32,679 nt of DNA from Streptomyces populi (GTDB taxonomy: Bacteria; Actinomycetota; Actinomycetes; Streptomycetales; Streptomycetaceae), in NCBI RefSeq assembly GCF_002911015.1, contig NZ_KZ626932.1, forward strand, positions 1-32,679. Reading direction: 5' to 3'. How positions within the stretch are numbered: position 1 is the stretch's first letter; every line of letters starts with the position of its first letter. The position numbers and the translations under genes are program-made. Of this stretch, positions 24,592 to 32,669 are shown piece after piece. Below the pieces are notes generated by a model. It saw only the letters and a list, made by a program, of their open reading frames with translations. It had not been told where the DNA came from and did not search any database.

Positions 24592-27500
24592 ATGAGCCTG
24601 CACGGTCTGCTCGACGCCGTCGTCAAGGACGCCGCCCTCACGGAGGCGGTGAAGGCCGCCGCCGACGGCAACCGGATGCACGTCGACCTGGTCGGCCCAC
24701 CGGCGGCGCGCCCCTTCGCCGTCGCCGCGCTCGCCCGCGAGACCGGCCGCACGGTGCTGGCGGTGACGGCCACCGGCCGTGAGGCCGAGGACCTGGCCGC
24801 GGCCCTGCGCTCCCTGCTCCCGCCGGACGGCGTGGCGGAGTACCCGTCGTGGGAGACGCTGCCGCACGAGCGGCTCTCGCCCCGCTCCGACACCGTCGGC
24901 CGGCGCCTCGCCGTCCTGCGCCGCCTGGCCCACCCGCGCCCCGACGACCCCGAGACCGGACCGGTGTCCGTCGTCGTGGCCCCCATCCGCTCGGTCCTCC
25001 AGCCGCAGGTCAAGGGCCTCGGCGACCTGGAGCCCGTCGTCCTGCGCACCGGCGTGAGCGCCGACCTGGGCGAGACCGTCGAGGCGCTCGCGGCAGCCGC
25101 GTACTCCCGTGTCGAACTCGTCGAGAAGCGCGGCGAGTTCGCCGTCCGCGGCGGCATCCTGGACGTCTTCCCGCCCACCGAGGAGCACCCGCTGCGGGTG
25201 GAGTTCTGGGGCGACGACGTCGAGGAGATCCGCTACTTCAAGATCGCGGACCAGCGCTCGCTGGAGGTCGCCGAACATGGCCTGTGGGCCCCGCCCTGCC
25301 GCGAACTGCTGCTCACCGAGGACGTCCGGGCGCGGGCCGAGGCCCTCGCCGAGGCCCATCCGGAGCTGGGCGAACTCCTCGGCAAGATCGCCGAGGGCAT
25401 CGCCGTGGAGGGCATGGAATCGCTCGCCCCGGTCCTCGTCGACGACATGGAACTGCTCCTCGACGTCCTGCCCGGGGGCGCGATGACGGTCGTGTGCGAT
25501 CCCGAGCGGGTACGCACCCGGGCCGCGGACCTCGTCGCGACCTCGCAGGAGTTCCTCCAGGCGTCCTGGGCGGCGACCGCCGGCGGCGGCGAGGCGCCCA
25601 TCGACGTCGGCGCGGCCTCCCTGTGGTCCATCGCGGACGTCCGGGACCGGGCGCGCGAGCTGGACATGATGTGGTGGTCGGTGTCGCCGTTCGCCGCCGA
25701 CGGGGAACTCACCGACTCCTTCGCCGGCGGGGTGGGGGACACCCTCAAGCTGGGCATGCACGCCCCCGAGACCTACCGCGGCGACACCGCCCGCGCGCTC
25801 GCCGACACGAAGGGCTGGCTGGCCGACGGCTGGCGCACCGTCTACGTCACCGAGGCGCACGGCCCGGCAGCCCGCACCGTCGAGGTGCTGGGCGGCGAGG
25901 GCATCGCCGCCCGCCTGGACACCGACCTCACCGACATCGGCGCCTCCGTCGTGCACGTGGCGTGCGGCTCCATCGACTACGGCTTCGTCGACCCGGCGCT
26001 GCGCCTCGCCGTCCTGACCGAGACCGACCTCTCCGGCCAGAAGGCGGCCGGCAAGGACGGCGCCCGGATGCCGGCCCGCCGCCGCAAGTCGATCGACCCG
26101 CTGACCCTGGAGACCGGCGACTACATCGTGCACGAGCAGCACGGTGTCGGCCGCTACATCGAGATGGTGCAGCGCACGGTCCAGTCCGCGACCCGTGAGT
26201 ACCTCGTCGTCGAGTACGCCCCCGCCAAGCGCGGCCAGCCCGGGGACCGCCTCTACATCCCCACCGACCAGCTGGAGCAGATCACCAAGTACGTCGGCGG
26301 CGAGGCCCCCACGCTGCACCGTCTGGGCGGTGCCGACTGGACCAAGACCAAGGCGCGCGCCAAGAAGGCGGTCAAGGAGATCGCCGCGGACCTCATCAAG
26401 CTGTACTCGGCGCGCATGGCGGCCCCCGGCCACGCCTTCGGCGCCGACACGCCCTGGCAGCGCGAGCTGGAGGACGCGTTCCCGTACGCGGAGACGCCCG
26501 ACCAGCTCACGACGATCGCCGAGGTCAAGGAGGACATGGAGAAGACGGTCCCGATGGACCGCCTGATCTGCGGCGACGTCGGCTACGGCAAGACGGAGAT
26601 CGCGGTCCGCGCCGCGTTCAAGGCCGTGCAGGACGGCAAGCAGGTCGCGGTCCTGGTCCCCACGACCCTGCTCGTGCAGCAGCACTTCGGCACGTTCTCC
26701 GAGCGCTACTCGCAGTTCCCGGTGAACGTCCGCGCCCTGTCCCGGTTCCAGACGGAGACCGAGGCCAAGGCGGTCCTGGAGGGGCTGCGCGACGGCTCGG
26801 TCGACCTCGTCATCGGCACCCACCGCCTGTTCTCCTCGGAGACGAAGTTCAAGGACCTCGGCCTGGTCATCGTCGACGAGGAGCAGCGCTTCGGCGTCGA
26901 GCACAAGGAGCAGCTCAAGAAGCTCCGCGCCAACGTCGACGTCCTGACGATGTCCGCCACCCCCATCCCCCGCACGCTCGAGATGGCGGTGACGGGCATC
27001 CGGGAGATGTCCACGATCACCACCCCGCCGGAGGAGCGGCACCCGGTGCTGACCTTCGTCGGCCCGTACGAGGAGAAGCAGATCGGCGCGGCGATCCGCC
27101 GCGAACTGCTGCGCGAGGGCCAGGTCTTCTACATCCACAACCGGGTCGAGTCCATCGACCGGGCGGCCGCCCGCCTCCGGGAGATCGTCCCCGAGGCGCG
27201 GATCGCCACGGCGCACGGCCAGATGTCGGAGCAGGCGCTGGAGCAGGTGGTCGTCGACTTCTGGGAGAAGAAGTTCGACGTGCTGGTCTCCACCACGATC
27301 GTCGAGTCGGGCATCGACATCTCGAACGCCAACACGCTGATCGTGGAGCGCGGCGACAACTTCGGCCTGTCGCAGCTGCACCAGTTGCGCGGCCGGGTCG
27401 GCCGCGGCCGGGAACGCGGCTACTCCTACTTCCTGTACCCGCCGGAGAAGCCGCTCACGGAGACGGCCCACGAACGTCTCGCGACGATCGCCCAGCACAC

Positions 27501-28143
27501 CGAGATGGGCGCGGGCATGTACGTGGCGATGAAGGACCTGGAGATCCGCGGCGCGGGCAACCTCCTCGGCGGCGAGCAGTCGGGCCACATCGCGGGCGTC
27601 GGCTTCGACCTGTACGTGCGCATGGTGGGCGAGGCGGTCGCGGACTACCGCGCCTCCCTGGAGGGCGGTGTGGAGGAGGAGCCGCCGCTGGAGGTCAAGA
27701 TCGAGCTTCCGGTCGACGCGCACGTCCCGCACGAGTACGCGCCGGGCGAGCGGCTGCGTCTCCAGGCGTACCGGTCCATCGCCTCCGCGAACACGGAGGA
27801 GGACGTCAAGGCCGTACGGGAGGAGCTCGTCGACCGCTACGGCAAGCTCCCGGAGCCGGTCGAGAACCTGCTCCTGGTGGCGGGCCTGCGGATGCTCGCG
27901 CGTGCCTGCGGGGTGGGCGAGATCGTCCTCCAGGGCAACAACGTCCGCTTCGCGCCGGTGGAGTTGAGGGAGTCGCAGGAGCTGCGCCTGAAGCGCCTGT
28001 ACCCGGGGACCGTCATCAAGCCGACGTCCCACCAGATCCTCGTCCCGCGCCCGAAGACCGCGAAGGTCGGCGGAAGGCCGCTGGTGGGCCGTGAACTGCT
28101 CGCCTGGACCGGTGAGTTCCTGGCTTCGGTCCTGGGGTCCTAG
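24592..28143 (+). CDS. mfd: transcription-repair coupling factor
   Basis: 1183 aa. Displaces RNA polymerase stalled at DNA lesions and recruits UvrA for nucleotide-excision repair. The start is ATG 24592 (MSLHGLLDAVV) after GGAAG; an in-frame ATG at 24526 would add 22 residues but lies within the expected promoter/leader. Domains: UvrB-like N-terminal modules (about 1-350), the CarD-like RNA polymerase interaction domain (about 500-580: DYIVHEQHGVGRY, VEYA, LYIPTDQLEQITKYVGG), and an SF2 translocase with Walker A GDVGYGKTE (Lys667), motif II DEEQ (762-765), MSATPIPRT, the GRVGRG motif VI, and a C-terminal TRCF domain. It is complete, with a strong terminator after it. Confidence 0.98.
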   Translation: MSLHGLLDAVVKDAALTEAVKAAADGNRMHVDLVGPPAARPFAVAALARETGRTVLAVTATGREAEDLAAALRSLLPPDGVAEYPSWETLPHERLSPRSDTVGRRLAVLRRLAHPRPDDPETGPVSVVVAPIRSVLQPQVKGLGDLEPVVLRTGVSADLGETVEALAAAAYSRVELVEKRGEFAVRGGILDVFPPTEEHPLRVEFWGDDVEEIRYFKIADQRSLEVAEHGLWAPPCRELLLTEDVRARAEALAEAHPELGELLGKIAEGIAVEGMESLAPVLVDDMELLLDVLPGGAMTVVCDPERVRTRAADLVATSQEFLQASWAATAGGGEAPIDVGAASLWSIADVRDRARELDMMWWSVSPFAADGELTDSFAGGVGDTLKLGMHAPETYRGDTARALADTKGWLADGWRTVYVTEAHGPAARTVEVLGGEGIAARLDTDLTDIGASVVHVACGSIDYGFVDPALRLAVLTETDLSGQKAAGKDGARMPARRRKSIDPLTLETGDYIVHEQHGVGRYIEMVQRTVQSATREYLVVEYAPAKRGQPGDRLYIPTDQLEQITKYVGGEAPTLHRLGGADWTKTKARAKKAVKEIAADLIKLYSARMAAPGHAFGADTPWQRELEDAFPYAETPDQLTTIAEVKEDMEKTVPMDRLICGDVGYGKTEIAVRAAFKAVQDGKQVAVLVPTTLLVQQHFGTFSERYSQFPVNVRALSRFQTETEAKAVLEGLRDGSVDLVIGTHRLFSSETKFKDLGLVIVDEEQRFGVEHKEQLKKLRANVDVLTMSATPIPRTLEMAVTGIREMSTITTPPEERHPVLTFVGPYEEKQIGAAIRRELLREGQVFYIHNRVESIDRAAARLREIVPEARIATAHGQMSEQALEQVVVDFWEKKFDVLVSTTIVESGIDISNANTLIVERGDNFGLSQLHQLRGRVGRGRERGYSYFLYPPEKPLTETAHERLATIAQHTEMGAGMYVAMKDLEIRGAGNLLGGEQSGHIAGVGFDLYVRMVGEAVADYRASLEGGVEEEPPLEVKIELPVDAHVPHEYAPGERLRLQAYRSIASANTEEDVKAVREELVDRYGKLPEPVENLLLVAGLRMLARACGVGEIVLQGNNVRFAPVELRESQELRLKRLYPGTVIKPTSHQILVPRPKTAKVGGRPLVGRELLAWTGEFLASVLGS

Positions 28144-28161
28144 GGCCGGGCGCGGTGTGAA

Positions 28162-28198
28162 GGGGCCGGGCCGCCGGTACGTCCGGCGGTCCGGCCCC
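28162..28198 (+). terminator. mfd terminator
   Basis: A 16-bp stem (28162-28177 with 28183-28198) with one G-T pair and a TACGT loop, 19 bp after the mfd stop and between convergent genes; it may also serve the tetR gene from the other side. Confidence 0.85.
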
Positions 28199-28210
28199 CG
28201 CGCGTTCTCA

Positions 28211-28265
28211 GGAGCGGTCCGGGAGCGGTTCGGGAGCGGTTCAGGGGTGGGGCAGGGGTGGGTCA
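28211..28265. repeat. five tandem degenerate 11-bp repeats
   Basis: Units start at 28211, 28222, 28233, 28244 and 28255. The first three are GGAGCGGT(C/T)C(G/A); the last two are GGGGTGGG(G/T)CA. The array ends at the stop codon of the leftward tetR gene. The strict 11-bp period puts all copies on one helical face. Confidence 0.7.
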
Positions 28266-28946
28266 GGGCTGCTCGGGGCGGAACAGCATGCCCGTCAGAT
28301 CGTGGAAGACCTCGTCGGGGTCCTGTCCGCCCACCTGGCCGTCCAGGTTGTGGCTGATCAGGAGCGTGGCGAAGCCGTGGGCGAGGGACCAGGCGGCGAT
28401 GCCGGCGAGGCGGGCGTCGGGGCCGCGGCCCTCAGCGGGGACCGCGGACACGGCGGCCCGCAGCCGCCCTCCGGCGAGCGTCCGGGCCGTCGTGAGCTCC
28501 AGGTCGTTCGCGCGGAGCAGTTCCGGGGCGAACATGACCTGGAAGTGTGCGGGGTGCTCCCGTGCGAAGCGTACGTAGCGGACGCCCGCGTCGCGCAGGT
28601 CCCCGGCGTCGTCGAGCGCGGTCGCCAGGAGTCCGAAGCCCTCGGCCGCGATGGCCGTGAGCAGGCCGACGCGGTCCTTGAAGTGGTGTGCCGGGGCGGC
28701 GTGCGAGACGCCCGCGCGGCGGGCCAGGTCGCGCAGGCTCACCGCTGAGGGCCCCTCGGCGGCGATGACGTCGAGGGCGGCGCCGAGGATGGCGCGGCGC
28801 AGGTCCCCGTGGTGGTACGGGCGCGCGGGGCCGCCGGTCTTCTCGGGAACCGGACCGCCGGTTTTCTCGGGAACCGGGCCGTCGGCCTTCTCGGAAGCCG
28901 AGCCGTCGGTCTTCTCGGAGGCCGGGCCGGCCTTCGCGGGATTCAT
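28263..28946 (-). CDS. TetR/AcrR-family transcriptional regulator
   Basis: 227 aa from ATG 28946. No Shine-Dalgarno precedes the start; a TAGATT element at 28964-28969 (minus strand) would give a very short leader of about 10 nt. Residues 1-42 are an unusual tail with four octapeptide repeats around EK(T/A)(D/G)G. The TetR DNA-binding domain follows (about 45-95): YHHGDLRRAILGAALDVIAAEGPSAVSLRDLARRAGVSHAAPAHHFKDRVGLL, a clear helix-turn-helix. The C-terminal ligand domain resembles the TetR/WHG type (FAREHPAHFQVMF, AWSLAHGFATLL). It diverges from the SCO6745-like gene with an operator-like region between them, so it probably represses that gene and itself. The ligand is unknown. Confidence 0.93.
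   Translation of the reverse strand: MNPAKAGPASEKTDGSASEKADGPVPEKTGGPVPEKTGGPARPYHHGDLRRAILGAALDVIAAEGPSAVSLRDLARRAGVSHAAPAHHFKDRVGLLTAIAAEGFGLLATALDDAGDLRDAGVRYVRFAREHPAHFQVMFAPELLRANDLELTTARTLAGGRLRAAVSAVPAEGRGPDARLAGIAAWSLAHGFATLLISHNLDGQVGGQDPDEVFHDLTGMLFRPEQP
28833..28928 (-). repeat. four 24-bp tandem repeats in the 5' part of tetR
   Basis: Four in-frame copies encode GPASEKTD, GSASEKAD, GPVPEKTG and GPVPEKTG in order. The last two are nearly identical in DNA, suggesting recent slippage. They form an N-terminal tail ahead of the helix-turn-helix. Confidence 0.8.
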
Positions 28947-28973
28947 GACAGCAGCGTACGCCGAATCTAGTCG

Positions 28974-29007
28974 TTGACAAGTTCGGGTTGCCGGTGCAAT
29001 CTTGTCA
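28974..29007 (+). promoter_or_regulatory. promoter with overlapping TetR-type operator
   Basis: TTGACA (28974-28979), 17 bp, CAATCT (28997-29002) is the best vegetative promoter in the window and points at the gene starting at 29051. It is wrapped in an inverted repeat: TGACAAG (28975-28981) and CTTGTCA (29001-29007), with TTGC-CGGT-GCAA (28988-28999) inside. Binding of the adjacent TetR protein here would cover both promoter elements. Confidence 0.65.
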
Positions 29008-29050
29008 GTGTCAAGTTGTGCGGTGTCGATACGTGGCGAGGGGTGGAGTC

Positions 29051-29998
29051 ATGTCCGGGAACGTGAGCGGGACGAGCGGGGCCGTCGAGGCGGGGGCGAA
29101 GGCGAAGGGTGGAGGCGCGGCGTCGGAGGAGACGGGTGTCGGCCTCGGGCGGGTGCGTCAGCTCTGGCATCTGCTGGAGCCCCTGCACGCGGTGCTGTAC
29201 TACGCGCCGGAGGCCTTCGAGGAGGCGGCGGTGCTCGGGTACGCGACCGAGGAGCGCTGGCCCAGCTACTTCCCCTACCGCGCGGCGCCGCTGGGGGCCG
29301 TCGGCGGCCGACGGGTGGCCTCCGCCTTCTACAGCTTCAGCCCGCGCATGGTGGACGAACACATCGCCTCCGCCTGGCGGACGGCGAGTCCGGAACGGGT
29401 GCTCGCCGCGCGGGAGCGGGCCGTGGACCGGGTCTACCGCGCGATCCTCGGCGATCGTGTCGACGCTCCCGAGCTGGCCGAGGCCGCGGCCCTGGCCCGC
29501 CGCGCCGCCGAGGCCGCGGACACTTCCGGCCGTCAGCTCGCCGCGGCCAACGCCGAGTTGCCCTGGCCAGCGGCCCCGCACCTCCAGCTGTGGCACGCGG
29601 CGACGATCCTGCGTGAGCACCGCGGCGACGGTCACCTCGCGGCCCTGCTCGTCGAGGGGCTGGACCCGGCCGAGTCGCTGGTCTCCTTCGCGGCGATAGG
29701 CGCGGCCTCCGTGGAGCGCTTCGAGAGCCGCGGCTGGAGCCCCGGGGAGTGGGCCGCGGCCAGGAGTCGTCTGGCCGCCCGGGGCCTGGTCGACGGGGAC
29801 GGCGTCGCCACGGAGGCCGGACGCGAGCTGCGCCGCCGGGTGGAGGAGCACACCGACCGTCTCGCCGCGGCTCCCTGGCTCTCGCTCGGCCCGGAAGCCG
29901 TCACCCGCCTCGCCGACCTGCTCGGTGAGTTCTGGGTCGCGGTGCTGGGATCGGGACTGCTGCCGTCGGAGACGACCCTGGGGATCGGGAAGGTCTGA
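29051..29998 (+). CDS. SCO6745/SalK-like helix-rich protein with winged-helix C-terminus
   Basis: 315 aa from ATG 29051, with GAGGGG 7 nt upstream. An N-terminal low-complexity segment (1-35) precedes an alpha-helical domain that begins RQLWHLLEPLHAVLYYAPEA and continues with YATEERWPSYFPYRAAPLGAV and FYSFSPRMV, the pattern I recall for the actinobacterial 'SCO6745 family' (sometimes labelled SalK). Residues about 228-290 (FESRGWSPGEWAAARSRLAARGLV then DGVATEAGRELRRR) resemble a MarR-like winged helix, though in this family it may not bind DNA. No catalytic motif is visible. It is divergent from, and probably controlled by, the tetR gene. Biochemical function unknown. Confidence 0.78.
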   Translation: MSGNVSGTSGAVEAGAKAKGGGAASEETGVGLGRVRQLWHLLEPLHAVLYYAPEAFEEAAVLGYATEERWPSYFPYRAAPLGAVGGRRVASAFYSFSPRMVDEHIASAWRTASPERVLAARERAVDRVYRAILGDRVDAPELAEAAALARRAAEAADTSGRQLAAANAELPWPAAPHLQLWHAATILREHRGDGHLAALLVEGLDPAESLVSFAAIGAASVERFESRGWSPGEWAAARSRLAARGLVDGDGVATEAGRELRRRVEEHTDRLAAAPWLSLGPEAVTRLADLLGEFWVAVLGSGLLPSETTLGIGKV

Positions 29999-30078
29999 GG
30001 CCCGTGAAGGAGGGGGTCCGGGGAGCGCTGCGGCTCGTGCCGGGACCGCGCCCGGACGGCCTCGCCCCGATCGCACCG

Positions 30079-30109
30079 GCCCCACCCGGCGGGTGTGCCG
30101 CGGTGGGGC
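30079..30109. terminator. terminator between convergent genes
   Basis: GCCCCACC (30079-30086) pairs with GGTGGGGC (30102-30109), continued by CGGC/GCCG (30087-30090 with 30097-30100), loop GGGTGT, one bulged C. It lies between the SCO6745-like gene and the convergent 63-aa gene. No other feature is seen in this 141-bp gap. Confidence 0.75.
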
Positions 30110-30139
30110 TGGAGGGGGATGGTTCTCGAACCGTTCCGG

Positions 30140-30331
30140 CTATGACTGTGGGGGCCGGTCGCGGTCGCGGTCCATGCCCATCGCGCCTTCGGCCTTCCGT
30201 TGCGCGTCGTCGACCTTGTCCGCGTACTTGTCGCCGGTCTTCTCGTTGACCTTCTTCTCGGCGGCGTCGGACATGTCCGCTGCCTTGTCCTGCGCAGCCT
30301 GATTGTGCTTGAACCTGTCGAAGATGCCCAT
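30140..30331 (-). CDS. MT0933-like small antitoxin-family protein
   Basis: 63 aa from ATG 30331; AAGGAG lies 6 nt upstream. The sequence MGIFDRFKHNQAAQDKAADM, then DAAEKKVNEKTGDKYADKVDDAQ, matches the actinobacterial MT0933/Rv0909 'antitoxin' family (amphipathic helices, KTGDKYADKVD core), which also looks like small stress-type helical proteins such as CsbD. No matching toxin gene (Rv0910-like) is adjacent; its divergent neighbour, 158 bp away, encodes a nuclease lipoprotein. The antitoxin label is therefore a family name rather than a demonstrated role. Confidence 0.75.
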   Translation of the reverse strand: MGIFDRFKHNQAAQDKAADMSDAAEKKVNEKTGDKYADKVDDAQRKAEGAMGMDRDRDRPPQS

Positions 30332-30489
30332 CCAGAGCTCCTTCCGGAGGTGACTCACGATCGACGATACGCCCGGCGTGCGCCTATTGCCCATTGATGA
30401 CTGGTATGGCCATGGAATGGCGGCCGTTACCTTGGGCAGACGGGAATCACGTCCGATCGGGGCGGACCGGGCAGGTGAGGAGGGGCGTC

Positions 30490-31215
30490 GTGCTGCGTCT
30501 GAGAGGTGGGGCGGCGGCTGCCGCGCTGGTGGTGCTCGTCGTCGGCGCCGGTGCCACCGGCTGCAAGAAGGACGCCGTGGGCTCGGCGGAGCCGCAGGGG
30601 ACGACGGCCGGCGGCGCCGCCCTCGCCGCCGTGGACTCACTGGCCGTCAAGGGGCGTGCGCCCAAGACCGGTTACAGCAGGGAGCGGTTCGGCACGGCCT
30701 GGGCCGACACTGACGCGAACCGGTGCGACACCCGTGACGACATCCTCAAGCGGGACCTGAAGGACGTGAAGTTCAGCGACGGCAAGTGCAGGGTGTCGGG
30801 CGGGGTCCTCGACCCCGATCCGTACGGCGGCAAGGAGGTCACCTTCGTCCGTGGACGCAGCCTGGTCGACATCGACCACCTCGTCGCGCTCTCGGACGCC
30901 TGGCAGACGGGCGCCAAGTACTGGGACGCGAGCAAGCGAATAGCTCTGGCCAACGACCCGCTCAACCTCCGCGCGGTCGGCGCGAGCGCCAACCGCAGCA
31001 AGGGCGACGGCGACACCGCGACCTGGCTCCCGCCCAACAAGGCGTACCGCTGCACCTACGTCGCCGCGCAGGTGGCGGTGAAGAAGAAGTACGGACTGTG
31101 GGTCACCGGCGCCGAGAAGGCGGCCATGAAGAAGGTGCTGAGCGGCTGCCCCGGCCAGGAACTCCCCTCGGGCGGCAACCCGACGAAGGCGCCCGAGAGG
31201 TTCCACGCGAAGTGA
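30490..31215 (+). CDS. HNH-type (GmrSD C-terminal/DUF1524-like) nuclease lipoprotein
   Basis: 241 aa. I choose GTG 30490, 6 nt after GGAGG, because it gives a clean lipoprotein signal: MLRLRGG, a hydrophobic Ala/Val core, and the lipobox GATGC with Cys25. Upstream in-frame starts at 30394 or 30475 would spoil it. The mature part contains the family block RGRSLVDIDHLVALSDAWQTG (His130), then LANDPLNLRAV, SANRSKGDGD and WLPPNKAYRCTYVAAQVAVK, a His-Asn-Asn metal-dependent nuclease layout shared with GmrSD C-terminal domains and many secreted actinobacterial nucleases. Cys pairs (RCDT...GKC, RC...SGC) suggest disulfides. It probably acts outside the membrane on DNA or RNA, for nutrition or competition. 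Confidence 0.85.
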   Translation: MLRLRGGAAAAALVVLVVGAGATGCKKDAVGSAEPQGTTAGGAALAAVDSLAVKGRAPKTGYSRERFGTAWADTDANRCDTRDDILKRDLKDVKFSDGKCRVSGGVLDPDPYGGKEVTFVRGRSLVDIDHLVALSDAWQTGAKYWDASKRIALANDPLNLRAVGASANRSKGDGDTATWLPPNKAYRCTYVAAQVAVKKKYGLWVTGAEKAAMKKVLSGCPGQELPSGGNPTKAPERFHAK

Positions 31216-31291
31216 TCTGAGGGGGAGTCGGCTCACCGTCGGCGAGACCGCGCCCGGCCTCCTCCGTCCTGCGGCGGGACGGAAACGGAAA

Positions 31292-31317
31292 AGGGGGCGA
31301 GCCGCAGCCCGCCCCCT
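31292..31317 (-). terminator. terminator of the leftward secreted-protein gene
   Basis: An 8-bp stem AGGGGGCG/CGCCCCCT (31292-31299 with 31310-31317) and a 10-nt loop. Read leftward it is followed by TTTTCCGTTTCC, a T-rich tail uncommon in this genome, so it best serves the gene ending at 31326; the convergent nuclease gene may use it too. Confidence 0.75.
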
Positions 31318-31325
31318 CACGGCCG

Positions 31326-32669
31326 TCAGACGGACGGGTTGACCACCACCTCGGCCGAGTTGTTCGTGACGTCCGGGTCGAAGGCCAGGGACGTGCCGCC
31401 GGAGTAGGGGCGTGCGACGACGCGTCCCGTCGCGTCGGGGACGACCCGGTCGACGCGCAGCTCGAACGGGAAGCCGACGTCCAGGTCGGGCGTGGTCCAG
31501 GTCGGCAGGGTGCAGGCGTAGTGGACGGCGCCCGGGACGTCGCCCGGTGCCGAGGTGGTTCGGCAGGTGCGGGGCACGGACGTGGCGGTGGTGCCCTCCG
31601 GAAGGTAGAAGTCGATCGCTACGAGCGGGTCGCCGGAGGTGACGTCGCCGGCCCAGGCCGGGCCGTTGTTGACGAAGCGGAAGGCGGTGGTGACGGTGTC
31701 ACCGGCCGCGCCGCTCACCTTGGTGCCCTTCACGCTGAAGTCGGCCGTGTTGTCGGCATTGATGTGCCACGTGCGGTTGTTGTCCGAGCTGTCGAGGTCG
31801 ACCACGGTGTCGTCGGCGGGCTGGACGCCGTACTCGAACCGCTCGTACAGCGCGTGGCCGGTGACGGCGAGTCGCAACGGCTCCGGCAGCTCCACGGTGG
31901 CGCCGGGCGGGACGTCGGTGTCGAAGGAGCAGGTCACGTGCGTGAACCCGCCGTTGCCCGGCCCGGTGGAGGTGCACTGCGGATAGCGGGTGGCGACGTC
32001 CAGGCCGTACGTCGCCCACAGCGACACCTTGAAGCCGTGAGCGGTCTCGTTGCCGGTGTTGGTGACGGAGAACGGCACGGTCAGGCTGCTGCCGGGCGCG
32101 ACCCCGGTGACGTCCTGAGGGGCGCTGACGCCGAGGTCGGCGCCGGAAGCGACGGTGACGAAGGTCCTCGTGGAGCCGCCCGGGGCGACGAGCGTGCCGT
32201 CGGGGCCGCCGGTGGCCTCGGCGGAGTACTCGATCGCGCCCTGCGCCCCGGCGCCGGCCTCGGCGGTGGCCCGCACCTTCAGTTGCACTTGCGGGCTGTA
32301 TCGGTTCGGCACGTCTCCCATGTCGCACACGGCGACGGTGCCGGTTTCGTCGGGGGCGCAGTTGTCGGGCCAGGCCACCTCGGCGACCCCGGCGAGTCCG
32401 GAGACGTCGACGGTCAGCCGTCCGTCGGTCACGGTGGTCTCGTGGTCGTAGTGGGTCAGACCGATGGCCAGTGACCGGTACTGTGCCGCACCGCCCTCCG
32501 GAGCGGCCGTGATCACCGTGTCCCGCGGCGCCCGGATCGCCAGTTCGTCGCCCTGCGCCGTACCGACGGCGAAGGCGGCCCCGCTTCCGAACCCCGTGAG
32601 GACCAATGCCCCCACGGCTCCGGCACATAACCCGCGACGCAGTGCACGACCGACGGAGAGAGAACTCAT
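31326..32669 (-). CDS. secreted protein with CARDB/DUF11-like beta domains
   Basis: 447 aa from ATG 32669, with GGGGGA at the window's right edge. A Sec signal peptide is clear: charged n-region (VGRALRRGL), hydrophobic core (AGAVGALVLTGFGSG) and an AFA-VG cleavage site near residue 34. The mature part is all-beta in character and has three similar stretches, each with a phrase of the kind GSSLTVPFSVTNTGNETA, GDTVTTAFRFVNNGPAW and DLDSSDN(N), typical of CARDB/DUF11 immunoglobulin-like modules. There is no LPxTG or C-terminal anchor, so it is probably released or held non-covalently at the wall. No enzymatic motif is visible; function unknown. Similar proteins are common in Streptomyces secretomes. 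Confidence 0.82.
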   Translation of the reverse strand: MSSLSVGRALRRGLCAGAVGALVLTGFGSGAAFAVGTAQGDELAIRAPRDTVITAAPEGGAAQYRSLAIGLTHYDHETTVTDGRLTVDVSGLAGVAEVAWPDNCAPDETGTVAVCDMGDVPNRYSPQVQLKVRATAEAGAGAQGAIEYSAEATGGPDGTLVAPGGSTRTFVTVASGADLGVSAPQDVTGVAPGSSLTVPFSVTNTGNETAHGFKVSLWATYGLDVATRYPQCTSTGPGNGGFTHVTCSFDTDVPPGATVELPEPLRLAVTGHALYERFEYGVQPADDTVVDLDSSDNNRTWHINADNTADFSVKGTKVSGAAGDTVTTAFRFVNNGPAWAGDVTSGDPLVAIDFYLPEGTTATSVPRTCRTTSAPGDVPGAVHYACTLPTWTTPDLDVGFPFELRVDRVVPDATGRVVARPYSGGTSLAFDPDVTNNSAEVVVNPSV

